A DNA stretch of 53,988 nucleotides from NCBI GenBank assembly GCA_018645005.1, contig JABGPJ010000080.1:1-53988 (forward strand), given 5' to 3'. Within the stretch, counting starts at the first letter, position 1, and each line of letters opens with the position of its first letter. The notes under the pieces are model-generated. The model did not search any database, was not told the origin of the DNA, and saw only the letters and a list, made by a program, of their open reading frames with translations. Of the stretch, positions 1-9,313 are shown piece after piece. The position numbers and the translations under genes are program-made. The DNA comes from Deltaproteobacteria bacterium (GTDB taxonomy: Bacteria > SAR324 > XYD2-FULL-50-16).

Positions 1-23
1 AGCTAAAACCTAAAAGCTGAATA

Positions 24-60
24 CCCCGTCCGCTTGCGGCGGGGATTCTTTTATTTTTTA
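24..60 (+). terminator. Rho-independent terminator for a gene left of the window
   Basis: Arms at 24-33 and 36-44 (CCCCGTCCGC / GCGGCGGGG) form a GC-rich hairpin. A T-rich tract follows at 46-59 on the plus strand. The U-run is on the plus strand only, so it would stop a rightward gene entering from outside the window. It lies against the 3' end of the leftward Fe-S oxidoreductase gene. Confidence 0.55.
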
Positions 61-1382
61 AAACCATTCTCCCGATAGGCCCTTGCCAGAAGTGAAACGG
101 GATGCATAGGCTTGATACCGGTGAATTGTTTGAACTGGATAGCGGCCAGCGGGCAATCCGTTATCCAGATGTCTGCATCTGCTTTCTTCATGGCATCGAA
201 CGCTTTTTGGCCGATGCGCCCGGAATCTTCAAAGGTCTCGGTTTTCATGGCGTAGGTGCCGTTATGACCACAACATTCTGTGACTACCTTGACTGCTACT
301 TCCGGCATCTGTTTAATGATTTCCCGGCTTCTGAAACCAACCCTCAGGGAACGAAGGTGGCAGGAGATATGGTAGGCGATGGTCTTTCCCGGAATACTAT
401 TAAACTCTTTACAGAATCTGTCCTCTTTTCTGATGGACCATAGATATTCGCCGGGTTCAACCATTGCGGCCGATAGTTTTTCTGCTCGTTCCCGGTCGGC
501 GCCTTCCAGCAATTCGGGGTATTCACGACGCATCATCATGGAACAGGTTGGGTTGATGGCCATGACTTTAGACCCTGCTTCCACGAAAGGCATCATCAGA
601 TTTAGATTGTGATGGGCATTTTTTCGAACTGTATCCAGGTCCCCGATCTCCCAATACGGCATCCCACAACATTTGTAGCCTTCCAGGCAGGTGTACTTCA
701 CCTGGTTTTTTTCCAGGACCTCAATCAGATCTTCACCGATATCGGGTTCGTTGTTGTCTACGTAACAAGTTTGAAACAGAACGACTTCTGTGTCCGGTGC
801 TTTTTTGATCCAGCCGTTACGTTTGGCAATGCTTGTAAAGGTTCTGGCAGCGAAATCAGGCAGCAACTTCTGACGGTGAATTCCCGCAATTTTCTCCAGA
901 ATCCAGCGCTCTGGCGGAAATCTATTGGCCAGATTTGCCAGACCCAGACTCAGCCGCGCCAGAAGACCAAGAGTGTTTGTATTACTCAGCATCCACTCAC
1001 CCAGGGTTTTTCTTTTCCCTTTGGCCTGTTGAGCAAAGTAACGATGAACCAATCTGGGGAAGTCGAGCTGATATTCGTGCTGGGCGGCAGGTGTATAAGG
1101 ACATTCCACTTCACACAGTTTGCACTGGAAACAGAGCTTCATCGTCTTTTTGATTTCAGCCGCTGCTAACTGAGTGATGTCCCCATCTTTCTTGTCGATC
1201 AGGTCGAACATGACGGGAAACAGGTCGCAGTATTTGAAGCACATTCTGCAACTGTGACACAACGCAAATGATCTGTTGATCTCTTTTTCAAGACTTGCGG
1301 GATCCCAGTACTTTTGTTCTCCGGTATCGTAACACAAGCCCTCACTTGCCTTAAATGAAACAGGTTTGTCGCTGGTTGTCAT
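51..1382 (-). CDS. Fe-S oxidoreductase, GlpC/HdrD-like (two 4Fe-4S plus CCG domains)
   Basis: This is a predicted electron-transfer protein of the (Fe-S)-binding/CCG family (COG0247), probably about 443 aa and cytoplasmic or peripheral to the membrane. Near the N-terminus are two ferredoxin-type cysteine sets, CHSCRMC-x3-C and CFQCKLC-x3-C. Two CCG-type motifs follow (YKCCGMP and ECCGHNG), which in heterodisulfide reductase-like proteins bind an unusual cubane pair. I start at the ATG at 1382, which has AAAGGTG just upstream; an in-frame TTG at 1400 would add six residues. It lies 61 nt downstream of rubrerythrin on the same strand, so it is probably cotranscribed and may pass electrons to it. 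The substrate is unknown; GlpC itself is less likely because glpA/glpB are absent. Confidence 0.85.
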   Translation of the reverse strand: MTTSDKPVSFKASEGLCYDTGEQKYWDPASLEKEINRSFALCHSCRMCFKYCDLFPVMFDLIDKKDGDITQLAAAEIKKTMKLCFQCKLCEVECPYTPAAQHEYQLDFPRLVHRYFAQQAKGKRKTLGEWMLSNTNTLGLLARLSLGLANLANRFPPERWILEKIAGIHRQKLLPDFAARTFTSIAKRNGWIKKAPDTEVVLFQTCYVDNNEPDIGEDLIEVLEKNQVKYTCLEGYKCCGMPYWEIGDLDTVRKNAHHNLNLMMPFVEAGSKVMAINPTCSMMMRREYPELLEGADRERAEKLSAAMVEPGEYLWSIRKEDRFCKEFNSIPGKTIAYHISCHLRSLRVGFRSREIIKQMPEVAVKVVTECCGHNGTYAMKTETFEDSGRIGQKAFDAMKKADADIWITDCPLAAIQFKQFTGIKPMHPVSLLARAYRENGFKK

Positions 1383-1443
1383 AATCACCTTTGAAATCAA
1401 GAGTTAAAGCCGACGTGATCGAGTCGGCTTTATCCTATCTCGA

Positions 1444-1863
1444 TCAACTAACTAGGTCCAGCATTTTCTGAAAGCGCCCTGCGTGGGACTTCTCGGCTTT
1501 GGCCAGAGTTTCAAACCAGTCGGCAATTTCACTAAAACCTTCTTCTCTGGCGGTTTTGGCCATTCCCGGATACATATCGGTGTATTCATGGGTTTCGCCA
1601 GCGACTGCGGCTTTTAGATTTTCAGCAGTGTCGCCGATGGGTAAGCCGGTAGCAGGATCTCCGACTTCCTTAATATAATCAAGGTGTCCATGTGCGTGAC
1701 CAGTTTCCCCCTCTGCTGTTTCTCGGAAATTGGAGGCAACCTCCGGATAACCTTCAATATCGGCTACTTTGCCGAAATAGAGATAGCGCCGATTCGCCTG
1801 TGATTCTCCGGCGAATGCGTCTTTTAAATTTTCCAACGTTTTTGAGTCTTTTAGTTCAGGCAT
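1444..1863 (-). CDS. Rubrerythrin-type diiron protein without rubredoxin domain
   Basis: A 139-aa ferritin-like four-helix protein and a likely peroxide-scavenging rubrerythrin. Two helix-pair halves carry the expected carboxylate/histidine ligands: [27 protein letters not shown], then [15 protein letters not shown] and [12 protein letters not shown]. The C-terminal rubredoxin module of classical rubrerythrin is absent, so electrons must come from a separate protein; the cotranscribed Fe-S oxidoreductase is an obvious candidate. A strong AGGAGG ribosome site precedes the ATG. A sigma-54-type promoter lies about 75 nt upstream (1936-1951). Confidence 0.92.
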   Translation of the reverse strand: MPELKDSKTLENLKDAFAGESQANRRYLYFGKVADIEGYPEVASNFRETAEGETGHAHGHLDYIKEVGDPATGLPIGDTAENLKAAVAGETHEYTDMYPGMAKTAREEGFSEIADWFETLAKAEKSHAGRFQKMLDLVS

Positions 1864-1935
1864 GATTCCTCCTTAAAGTGAACAGATTGTAGCAAAGATT
1901 AGCCTACATTTTTCGTGAGTATCATCTCATTTACC

Positions 1936-1951
1936 TGAAATAATTGTGCCA
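1936..1951 (-). promoter_or_regulatory. Predicted sigma-54 promoter (-24/-12) of the rubrerythrin operon
   Basis: Reading leftward from 1951 the site is TGGCACA-atta-TTTCA. It matches the TGGCAC half of the sigma-54 consensus with exact GG-to-C spacing. The -12 half is TTTCA instead of the usual TTGCA, the same variant seen at other promoters here. Transcription should begin near 1924, about 60 nt before the rubrerythrin ATG. Confidence 0.75.
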
Positions 1952-2093
1952 AAAAGGAGAACTGCTGGAGCAGTGAAACAGAGCCGTTCAGGGCCCCACT
2001 TGATCATTTGAACACCCGTATGTTTTTCTGCGGGGGAAGTGCGGATTTAACTTTTTTCTGCGCGGGATTTATTGCGATCGTAAGTGGGGTATG

Positions 2094-2417
2094 TCACAAA
2101 ATCCCAGCTTCGAGTTTGGCTTCATCGCTCATCATATCCTCGTCCCAGGGCGGATCCCAGACCAGGATGACATTCACGCTCTTAACTTCGGGGAGGGCGT
2201 AGACCTTTGTTTCAACATCTTCAATAATCATGGGTGCGACAGGGCATCCCGGTGCTGTAAGTGTCATTTGAATATCAACATTATTCAAATCATCAATACT
2301 CAGTCCGTAAACCAGGCCCAGTTCATAGATATTGACTGGGATTTCAGGATCGTAAACGTCGCGAAGTTGTTCGATGATCTTTTCTTTCAGCTCGTTTGTG
2401 TCTGTTGGGTCAGTCAT
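2094..2417 (-). CDS. sufT: SufT-like DUF59/MIP18 family Fe-S assembly factor
   Basis: A 107-aa protein of the DUF59 (PaaD/MIP18) family, known from other bacteria to assist Fe-S maturation. It shows the family signature DPEIPVNIYELGLVY near residues 21-35 and the conserved TLTAPGCP segment with its single cysteine. It is the last gene of the sufBCDSU-T run, 18 nt after sufU. The position and family make an accessory role in cluster transfer likely. The symbol is by analogy with SUF-operon DUF59 genes. Confidence 0.88.
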   Translation of the reverse strand: MTDPTDTNELKEKIIEQLRDVYDPEIPVNIYELGLVYGLSIDDLNNVDIQMTLTAPGCPVAPMIIEDVETKVYALPEVKSVNVILVWDPPWDEDMMSDEAKLEAGIL

Positions 2418-2435
2418 TTTTGTCTCTCTTATTTT

Positions 2436-2891
2436 TCACTCTGTTGTCACCGCCTGTTCCGTATTTTTCAGTGCCGCGTTCAAGACATGCCAGGCCAGGG
2501 TCGCGCATTTTATTCTCATGGGGTATTTGCAGACGCCGTTCAAGACTTCGAGTTTTCCAAACTCAACGGAATCTGATTCATGGGATCTGTCACCGGTCAG
2601 CATACCGTGCAATCCCTTGAATAACTCCGTGGCTTCCATTTCGGTTTTCCCCAGGACGCTCTCCAGCATCAGGGATGCGGAGGCCTTGGAAATTGCACAC
2701 CCGCTTCCTTCAAAGCCAACACCTTCCACAATCCCATTCTCGACCGTTAAGTGAATGGTATAATGATCACCACAAAGCGGATTGTCCCCTTCCGCTGTGC
2801 GGTTGGAGCCTTCCGGTATATTATTAAAATAGCGCGGATTTTTATTGTGATCGAGGATGATCTCTTCATATAGCTCAGATAGTTCGTTCAT
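2436..2891 (-). CDS. sufU: SufU, sulfur acceptor / scaffold protein
   Basis: A 151-aa SufU of the IscU-like fold. It keeps the three conserved cysteines and the aspartate of the metal site: NPLCGDH, GSGCAISKAS and KCATLAWHVL. SufU proteins of this type accept persulfide sulfur from SufS through a zinc-bound site and pass it to SufBCD. The ATG lies four bases after the sufS stop, which indicates translational coupling. Confidence 0.95.
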   Translation of the reverse strand: MNELSELYEEIILDHNKNPRYFNNIPEGSNRTAEGDNPLCGDHYTIHLTVENGIVEGVGFEGSGCAISKASASLMLESVLGKTEMEATELFKGLHGMLTGDRSHESDSVEFGKLEVLNGVCKYPMRIKCATLAWHVLNAALKNTEQAVTTE

Positions 2892-2895
2892 TTGA

Positions 2896-4188
2896 TTAAT
2901 TTGGTTTGAAAATTCTTAATACATTTTGAAGTCCGCTTAGCAGACGATCAATATCTGTAAACGTATTGTATAGACCGAAAGAAACCCGGGTCGTTGCATT
3001 TATTCCCAACCTCTCCATCAGGGGCATGGCGCAATGGTGTCCGGCCCGTACTGCAATCCCGGATTGATCCAGAATCGTGCCGATATCGTGAGGGTGAATA
3101 TCATCCAGTACAAAGGAGATGATGCCAGCCTTATGTTCCGCCGTACCGATGATTTGTAATTCCGGAATCTGCTGCAGTGCGTTCGTGGCGTATTCCAGCA
3201 ATTGGTTTTCATGGGCGGAGATCTGGTTCATCTCAAATTTTGACAGGTAATCAATGGCGGCACCCAGTCCTATAGCCCCACCGATGTTCGGTGTGCCTGC
3301 TTCAAATTTGTGGGGGATCTGGTTATAGACCGTTTTGGATTTAAAGGAGACCCGTGTGATCATGTCCCCGCCACCTTGATAGGGAGGCATGGTTTCGAGT
3401 ATTTTTTTCTTAGCATACAGAACACCGATCCCGGTGGGAGCGTACATTTTATGCCCTGAAAAGACATAAAAGTCACAATCGAGAGCTTGTACGTCAACCC
3501 CAAGGTGCGCCGTGGCCTGAGCACCATCTATTAAGACAGGGACTCCCACCTGGTTCGCCTTTTGTATAATTCTTTTGATTGGATTAATGGTACCAATGGC
3601 GTTCGATACATGTGAAACAGCCAATAGTTTTGTGCGCTCATTCAACATTGCATCCAACTGTTCGATCTGCAGTTCGCCGCTATCTGACATTGGAATAACG
3701 CGCAGTATCGCCTCATTCTGCTCACACAGGATCTGCCAGGGAACAATATTGGAATGGTGCTCCAGTTCGCTGACAATAATTTCATCCCCTTTTTTCACAG
3801 CTAATTTGCCGAACGTCTGCGCGACCAGATTGATCGCTTCAGTTGCCCCTTTCACAAAGACAATCTCTTTGGCATCACGGGCATTGATAAACTGGCGGAC
3901 TTTTTCCCTGGCAGATTCATAAGCCAGGGTTGACTGTTCGCTCAAACTGTGAACACCTCTGTGAATATTGGCATTTTTACTCGTATAGTAGCTGTAAAGT
4001 GCTTTGATTACAGATTGTGGCTTTTGAGTCGTCGCCGCATTATCCAGATAAACCAGCGGTTGATTGTGAACCGGTTTGTAAAGGATGGGAAAGTCCCTCT
4101 TAACATACATCAAATCGACTGTGGTTGAGTGGATCATTGCTTCATCCGGGTGATGGTAGTGTTTGTCTTTAAAGTTGACATAGGCCAT
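2896..4188 (-). CDS. sufS: SufS cysteine desulfurase
   Basis: A 430-aa PLP-dependent group II cysteine desulfurase that frees sulfur from cysteine for Fe-S assembly. Key features are the N-terminal YLDNAATTQKP, the PLP lysine in FSGHKMYAPTG, and the catalytic cysteine in the RAGHHCAMP loop near the C-terminus. The N-terminus is about 25 residues longer than in many homologues. I keep the ATG at 4188 because it overlaps the sufD stop codon (TAATG arrangement), implying coupled translation. Confidence 0.96.
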   Translation of the reverse strand: MAYVNFKDKHYHHPDEAMIHSTTVDLMYVKRDFPILYKPVHNQPLVYLDNAATTQKPQSVIKALYSYYTSKNANIHRGVHSLSEQSTLAYESAREKVRQFINARDAKEIVFVKGATEAINLVAQTFGKLAVKKGDEIIVSELEHHSNIVPWQILCEQNEAILRVIPMSDSGELQIEQLDAMLNERTKLLAVSHVSNAIGTINPIKRIIQKANQVGVPVLIDGAQATAHLGVDVQALDCDFYVFSGHKMYAPTGIGVLYAKKKILETMPPYQGGGDMITRVSFKSKTVYNQIPHKFEAGTPNIGGAIGLGAAIDYLSKFEMNQISAHENQLLEYATNALQQIPELQIIGTAEHKAGIISFVLDDIHPHDIGTILDQSGIAVRAGHHCAMPLMERLGINATTRVSFGLYNTFTDIDRLLSGLQNVLRIFKPN

Positions 4189-5528
4189 TAGTTGATCTCC
4201 TTGCGCTCGTCGGTCGCGGAAAGTTTGACGTTTAACGTATTTCTTAACTGGTCGCGGAGTTGCTCGAATCTGACTTTCTGTATCATCTCCTCCACAAAAG
4301 AGTATATGAGCAGATCTCGAGCCTTCGTTTCGTCCAGCCCTCTCGACCTGAGATAAAAGACCGCTTTTTCATCCAGCTGGCCAACCGTGGCGCCGTGACT
4401 ACAGCTGACATCGTCCGCATAAATCTCTAACTGCGGTTTGGTGTCCATCTCTGCATTTTTTGATAACAGCAGATTGGTATTTTTTTGAAAAGCCTTTGTC
4501 TGCTGGGCATCCGGATGCACATAGACCTTCCCGTTAAACACACCCCGCCCATTTGAATCCAGCACCCCTTTATACAGTTCACGGCTGGTGCAGGAAGGTT
4601 TCTTATGATCGACACGGGTATGGTTATCGATATGCTGATCGCCGTTAGCCATAAACAAACCATCCAGCGAGCATTCGGCCTCCTCAGCATTAAGTTCGAT
4701 GTCCAGATTGTTGCGGGTCAAACCCCCACCAAAAGTGAAAACCTGTGATGCAAAATGACTCTGTTTGTTCTGCTGTACCCGGATCGTGTTGATATGGGAC
4801 GTACTGAAATTCTCTTCCTGAATTACCAGGTGTTCCAGTTGTGCATGTTGATCCAGAAATATTTCTGTGACTACGTTTGTCAGGTAATCGCTGTTTTGAT
4901 TCAGACTGATGAATCGTTGAACCACAGAGGCTTTTGCGCCCTCTGCCAGGATGACTAAATTCCGTGGTTGAGATACGACCGGCTCCTTTTGAGAAGTCGA
5001 TACAAATACCAACTGAATCGGTTGTGTCATCTTAGCGTTTTTTGAAAGATAGATAAAAGACCCGTCATTCATAAAAGCGGTGTTCAAATCTGTAAATACA
5101 TTGCTCCCTGTTTCGGAAAACCGAGTCAGATGTTTTTTCACAGATTCCGGATTGACCGTTAAAACATGTTGCAGGCTTTCAATAGAAATGCCATCGGGAG
5201 GCTTTAGAGAATCTGAAAAAAGAGGCGTATAACGGCCATCCAGGAAAATCATGGGATAGCTGTCCGTAAAATCCAGCCCCAATGCATTCAGCTCTTTCCA
5301 GAGAAGGGTTGGTGCAGTTCCCTGTACCGGTTGAAAGAAAGTGTCTGCAATACTCGAAATATCAGTGTACTTCCACTCCTCATGCCTGCGATGGGGAAAT
5401 CCATTTCTGTCAATCGACCGAATGGCCTGCTTGCGAATGATATCCAGCCATGGGAGCGCCGGACCTGGCAGGTTCGCTTTCACATTCGCGAATTCAGAGA
5501 CGTATTGTTCTACAGGTGTTGTCATCAT
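4188..5528 (-). CDS. sufD: SufD, Fe-S scaffold complex subunit
   Basis: A 446-aa SufD, partner of SufB and SufC in the ATP-driven SufBCD scaffold. The N-terminal helical part holds FPHRRHEEWKYTD, typical of SufD. The C-terminal beta-helix holds the conserved CSHGATVGQLDE segment with the functional cysteine and histidine, followed by FYLRSRGLDETKARDLL. Two adjacent ATG codons start the gene (5526-5528 and 5523-5525). It sits 15 nt after sufC. Confidence 0.95.
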   Translation of the reverse strand: MMTTPVEQYVSEFANVKANLPGPALPWLDIIRKQAIRSIDRNGFPHRRHEEWKYTDISSIADTFFQPVQGTAPTLLWKELNALGLDFTDSYPMIFLDGRYTPLFSDSLKPPDGISIESLQHVLTVNPESVKKHLTRFSETGSNVFTDLNTAFMNDGSFIYLSKNAKMTQPIQLVFVSTSQKEPVVSQPRNLVILAEGAKASVVQRFISLNQNSDYLTNVVTEIFLDQHAQLEHLVIQEENFSTSHINTIRVQQNKQSHFASQVFTFGGGLTRNNLDIELNAEEAECSLDGLFMANGDQHIDNHTRVDHKKPSCTSRELYKGVLDSNGRGVFNGKVYVHPDAQQTKAFQKNTNLLLSKNAEMDTKPQLEIYADDVSCSHGATVGQLDEKAVFYLRSRGLDETKARDLLIYSFVEEMIQKVRFEQLRDQLRNTLNVKLSATDERKEIN

Positions 5529-5543
5529 TAGATATCAGACCTT

Positions 5544-6296
5544 TTATGCGCTTTGGGAAAGGTCATTCAGACCGTACCCTTTTTCTTCAATTTCCAGAGC
5601 CAACGCTTTATCCCCGGAGCGAATGATTTTGCCTTTAGCCAGGATGTGAACATAATCCGGCACGACATAATTTAATATTCGTTGATAATGGGTCACCAGA
5701 ATAATCGATCGATCAGGAGAACGCAGACTATTAATCCCTTCGGACACGATCTGTAAGGCGTCCACATCGAGCCCTGAATCGGTTTCGTCTAAAATTGCCA
5801 GTTTGGGCTCTAAAATGGCCATCTGCAGAATTTCATTTCGCTTTTTCTCACCACCAGAAAAGCCTTCATTGACTGAGCGGTGCAACAAACCCTCATCCAT
5901 CTTTACGGTTTTTATTTTTTGCCGGATCAATTTTAGAAAATCAGCCGCATCCAACTCTTCCAGCCCCTGGTGACTTCTTTTTGCGTTTAGGGCCGCTTTC
6001 AAAAAAACCATATTGTTGACACCCGGGATTTCAATGGGATTTTGAAAAGCGAGGAAGACACCCTCTCTCGATCTCAGTTCAGTCGACATCTCCAAAAGGT
6101 CTTGTCCACCGAATTGAATCTTGCCATGAGTCACTTGATAGGTCTCTCGTCCTGCCAGCACATTTGCCAGTGTGCTTTTTCCGGAGCCATTTGGCCCCAT
6201 GATGGCGTGCACCTCTCCGGGTTTGATGGTCAAATTCAGACCGTCAAGAATCTTCTTATCCTCTACATTCACATGCAGATTTTGAATTTCTAACAT
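5544..6296 (-). CDS. sufC: SufC ATPase
   Basis: SufC, the ABC-type ATPase of the SufBCD scaffold, about 250 aa. It has Walker A GPNGSGKST, the ABC signature FSGGEKKR, Walker B LAILDETDSGLD and the switch histidine in VTHYQR. The reading frame extends 27 codons further upstream, but the ATG at 6296 is preceded by AGGAAAC and gives the normal SufC N-terminus MLEIQNLHV, so I use it. A 77-nt gap separates it from sufB. Confidence 0.95.
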   Translation of the reverse strand: MLEIQNLHVNVEDKKILDGLNLTIKPGEVHAIMGPNGSGKSTLANVLAGRETYQVTHGKIQFGGQDLLEMSTELRSREGVFLAFQNPIEIPGVNNMVFLKAALNAKRSHQGLEELDAADFLKLIRQKIKTVKMDEGLLHRSVNEGFSGGEKKRNEILQMAILEPKLAILDETDSGLDVDALQIVSEGINSLRSPDRSIILVTHYQRILNYVVPDYVHILAKGKIIRSGDKALALEIEEKGYGLNDLSQSA

Positions 6297-6373
6297 AGGT
6301 TTCCTGTTGTTATTTACATGCCGCCGTTCAGAGTTCACGATGGGTCTGAGCTTGAAAGGTGTTTTTTTTATTT

Positions 6374-7822
6374 TCATCCCACACTTCCCTCAAGGCTGAT
6401 GGATAATAATTTTCTAGCCTCGACTGCGAATTCCATGGGTAGTTTTTTGAAGATCTCTTTGCAGAATCCATTTACAATTAACGAAACAGCATCTTCAGCT
6501 GAGATGCCCCGTTGCTGACACAAAAAAAGCTGATCTTCACCAATTTTCGATGTGGTTGCTTCATGTTCAACCTGGGCCGTGGGATTCTTAACCTCGATAT
6601 AAGGAAAGGTGTGCGCACCTGATTTGTTTCCCATCAATAAAGAATCGCATTGACTGAAATTTCGTGAATTGTCTGCATTTTTAGCTATTTTTACCAGGCC
6701 CCGATAGGCGTTTTGTCCATGCCCTGCAGAGATCCCTTTTGATATGATTGTGCTGTGGGTATTTTTACCAATATGGGTCATTTTGGTGCCAGTATCAGCC
6801 TGCTGGTAATTGTTCGTTAGAGCGACTGAATAAAACTCACCGCTGGAATTATCACCTTTTAGAATGACACTCGGGTATTTCCAGGTAACGGCAGAACCGG
6901 TCTCCACCTGAGTCCATGATATTTTAGCATTGTCTCCCTTACAGATTCCACGTTTGGTGACAAAGTTGTAGATCCCGCCTTTTCCGTTTTCATCTCCCGG
7001 ATACCAGTTCTGGATGGTAGAGTATCTAATCTCAGCACCTTCCATGGCCACCAGTTCAACCACCGCAGCGTGCAACTGATTCTCATCTCTCTGAGGGGCT
7101 GTACAGCCTTCAAGATAGCTGACATAACTGCCCTCTTCGGCAATGATCAACGTTCGTTCAAATTGCCCTGTGTTGGTCGCGTTGATGCGGAAATAGCTCG
7201 AAAGCTCCATCGGACACCGCACCCCTTTGGGTATATACACAAACGCACCATCACTGAAAACAGCCGAGTTGAGCGTGGCAAAAAAGTTGTCGGTTTGTGG
7301 CACTACTGTTCCCAGATATTTCTGGACCAGATCAGGGTGATTTTGTACAGCCTCTGAAAAAGAACAGAATATGACCCCTACCTTTTCCAACTCTGCTTTA
7401 AACGTAGTGGCGACAGATACACTGTCAAAAACAGCATCAACCGCAATACCGGATAACGCTTTTTGTTCTTCTATGGGAATGCCGAGCTTTTCGTAGGTTT
7501 CCAAAAGTTTGGGATCGACTTCATCCAGGCTTTTAGGGCCATCTTCCAGGGATTTTGGCGCCGCATAGTATGAAATTTCCTGATAGTTGATCGGAGGGTG
7601 ATGGATCGTCGACCATTCAGGTTCGCGCAAGGTCAGCCATCTTTCAAAGGCCTTTAACCGCCATTCCAATAGAAATTCCGGCTCCTTTTTAATAGCTGAA
7701 ATTTGACGTATGGTCTGCTCGGTCAAACCTGGCGGCAGAAAGGACTCATCTACGTCAGTTACAAAACCGTGTTGATATTCCTGTTTTAAAACCGAGTCGA
7801 GGTCTGTTTCAATCGTTTCCAT
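6374..7822 (-). CDS. sufB: SufB, Fe-S scaffold complex subunit
   Basis: SufB, about 482 aa and first gene of the suf operon. The C-terminal part carries the conserved [24 protein letters not shown] stretch of the family and the beta-helix that builds the nascent cluster with SufC and SufD. The central region has the SufB hallmark SYLEGCTAP. Two starts are possible: the ATG at 7822 ([10 protein letters not shown]) and one at 7867 that would begin at the edge of a repeat element. Neither has a clear ribosome site; 7822 fits the family better. The leader between the predicted promoter and this gene is almost entirely repeat sequence. Confidence 0.95.
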   Translation of the reverse strand: METIETDLDSVLKQEYQHGFVTDVDESFLPPGLTEQTIRQISAIKKEPEFLLEWRLKAFERWLTLREPEWSTIHHPPINYQEISYYAAPKSLEDGPKSLDEVDPKLLETYEKLGIPIEEQKALSGIAVDAVFDSVSVATTFKAELEKVGVIFCSFSEAVQNHPDLVQKYLGTVVPQTDNFFATLNSAVFSDGAFVYIPKGVRCPMELSSYFRINATNTGQFERTLIIAEEGSYVSYLEGCTAPQRDENQLHAAVVELVAMEGAEIRYSTIQNWYPGDENGKGGIYNFVTKRGICKGDNAKISWTQVETGSAVTWKYPSVILKGDNSSGEFYSVALTNNYQQADTGTKMTHIGKNTHSTIISKGISAGHGQNAYRGLVKIAKNADNSRNFSQCDSLLMGNKSGAHTFPYIEVKNPTAQVEHEATTSKIGEDQLFLCQQRGISAEDAVSLIVNGFCKEIFKKLPMEFAVEARKLLSISLEGSVG

Positions 7823-7875
7823 GTTTATTATTTTAAAACCAATTTTTAATAATGACGCTTCCGGCATAAATGCTT

Positions 7876-8088
7876 AGGGATCGTTCATAAATAACTTCAC
7901 ATAATCTGTTTACATAGGGATCGTTATAAAATAACTTCACTTAATCTGTTTGCAAAAGTCCCAAAAGCTGGACATTTTGTAAACAGAATGTGACAGCAAC
8001 GTGTTTCCTTTTCAGCGACGCGTTTCTTTAACACTAATGAGAAACGCTCGATTAATGGGAAACACTTGACTAATTTATGAGCCGACAC
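7876..8088 (-). repeat. Palindromic element (family 1, long form) with extra end, in the sufB leader
   Basis: An end-like piece starts at 7876 (AGGGATCGTT...ACTTCAC...CTGTTTAC). At 7916 a full element starts again with AGGGATCGTT. The core hairpin pairs CTGTTTGCAAAAGTCC with GGACATTTTGTAAACAG. The right part contains GTGTTTCC and GGGAAACAC segments and ends GAGCCGACAC. The region also holds a degenerate internal duplication of the GTTTC segment near 8021-8047. It is related to copies near 13777, 17260, 27255, 27710, 37687 and 47760. Confidence 0.85.
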
Positions 8089-8102
8089 TTACCTCTTATA
8101 CC

Positions 8103-8118
8103 TGAAAGTTCCGTGCCA
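8103..8118 (-). promoter_or_regulatory. Predicted sigma-54 promoter of the suf operon
   Basis: Reading leftward from 8118 the site is TGGCACG-gaac-TTTCA. The -24 half is a perfect sigma-54 match and spacing is exact; the -12 half is TTTCA. Transcription would start near 8091, right at the right-hand edge of the repeat element. The leader to sufB is therefore about 225-270 nt and mostly repeat. Confidence 0.75.
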
Positions 8119-8342
8119 TTGTGCATTTTGCGCGGACTCAACGTTTTCAGGTGTTTGCCGACATTGGTTTTTGTACAGGCCCGAAATAAATGCTGCCTTA
8201 AATTAAAAATGAACCTATTTTTAACCTGGAGTACACTGAGACGGCGTTTTGCAGAGAGGTAGAAAAGACTGACAGGGAAGGATTTCCTGCCCGGGTGGAT
8301 TTGGAGGTGGTTCTCGTCTCAGAGTATCGGAAATTCGTTGGG
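8119..8342. other. Intergenic region upstream of the suf promoter
   Basis: No credible gene is seen here. An imperfect inverted repeat joins CCTGAAA (8101-8107, inside the promoter) with TTTCAGG near 8145-8151. Two oppositely oriented TGAGAC half-sites lie at 8237-8242 and 8316-8321. They are about 120-200 bp upstream of the suf -24 element, at a typical enhancer distance, but such six-base motifs are common by chance. Confidence 0.35.
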
Positions 8343-9266
8343 TCAAGCTTGGAAAGACGACTGGCGCCCCATCAAAATCGCTTCAATGGCCTGCTTAAAA
8401 TTCGGATAATTAAATTGAAATCCAAGCTTTTGAAAATTGTCTGGCAACGCTCTTTGACTATTGAGCAGAGTCGCGCCGTACTCACCCAGCACGATTTTTA
8501 AAGCAAATCCGGGAACTTTCATGAAAGAGGGCCGTTTGAGAACGGAACCCATTAATTGGGCCATATCAACGTTGCGGATCGGGATGGGTGCGCACAGGTT
8601 AAATATGCCTTGTGCTTTTTTATTTTCAATGGCATACATGAAAGCAGCGTTTAGATCGTCAATATGAATCCAGGAAAACCATTGGTTTCCGCTTCCCATT
8701 GGTCCACCCATTAAAAAGCGGTAGGGCAGCAACATTATTCCCAGAGCCCCGCCATTGTCACCAAATACGACGCCGAAACGCATTATGATGGTTCGTACAC
8801 CTTTATCTTCGGCTTTCAAAGCTTCTGCTTCCCAGTCACGACACACCTCTGCCAGAAAATCGCTCCCATTTGGTTCCGCTTCTGTCAGAATATCATCACC
8901 CCGTTCTCCATAAAATCCAACAGCAGACGTGCTGAGGAAAGTAACAGCTCTATCCTTGGACATGGCATCTACAATGTTTCTGGTAGTTAAAATACGGCTA
9001 TCATAAATTGATTTTTTATATTTCTTAGTCCAAAGGTGAAAAATGGATTGGCCGGTTAGATTGATAATGACATCGGCAGATAGAACTTCCTCCTGCCAGG
9101 GTCCTGGTTGAGTGGTATCTGCTGAAATGCAGTTAATCCGAGCAGTGTCTGCCAGATTCGCTACAGCGGATCTACCCACGATGGTAACGTCATAACCTGC
9201 ATCAATCAGCTCATTTGTCAGGTTTTTCCCTACAAATCCGCCGCCGCCTGCGATAAATGCTTTCAT
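8343..9266 (-). CDS. TIGR01777-family NAD(P)-dependent epimerase-like protein
   Basis: A 307-aa extended SDR protein of the YfcH/TIGR01777 family. The N-terminal Rossmann motif is GGGGFVGKNL. The family TSAVGFYG segment contains the catalytic-type tyrosine, and the C-terminal half is a DUF1731-like tail (LLNSQRALPDNFQKLGFQF). Its biochemical function is unknown in general; cell-division links have been proposed for relatives. It is 47 nt upstream of nothing obvious on its own strand and probably monocistronic or cotranscribed after the HD-GYP gene. Nothing ties it firmly to the redox genes. Confidence 0.9.
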   Translation of the reverse strand: MKAFIAGGGGFVGKNLTNELIDAGYDVTIVGRSAVANLADTARINCISADTTQPGPWQEEVLSADVIINLTGQSIFHLWTKKYKKSIYDSRILTTRNIVDAMSKDRAVTFLSTSAVGFYGERGDDILTEAEPNGSDFLAEVCRDWEAEALKAEDKGVRTIIMRFGVVFGDNGGALGIMLLPYRFLMGGPMGSGNQWFSWIHIDDLNAAFMYAIENKKAQGIFNLCAPIPIRNVDMAQLMGSVLKRPSFMKVPGFALKIVLGEYGATLLNSQRALPDNFQKLGFQFNYPNFKQAIEAILMGRQSSFQA

Positions 9267-9313
9267 TGGAAATGTCCTTTGCTATAATAGACTATTGTTA
9301 GAAAAACGAGTGT

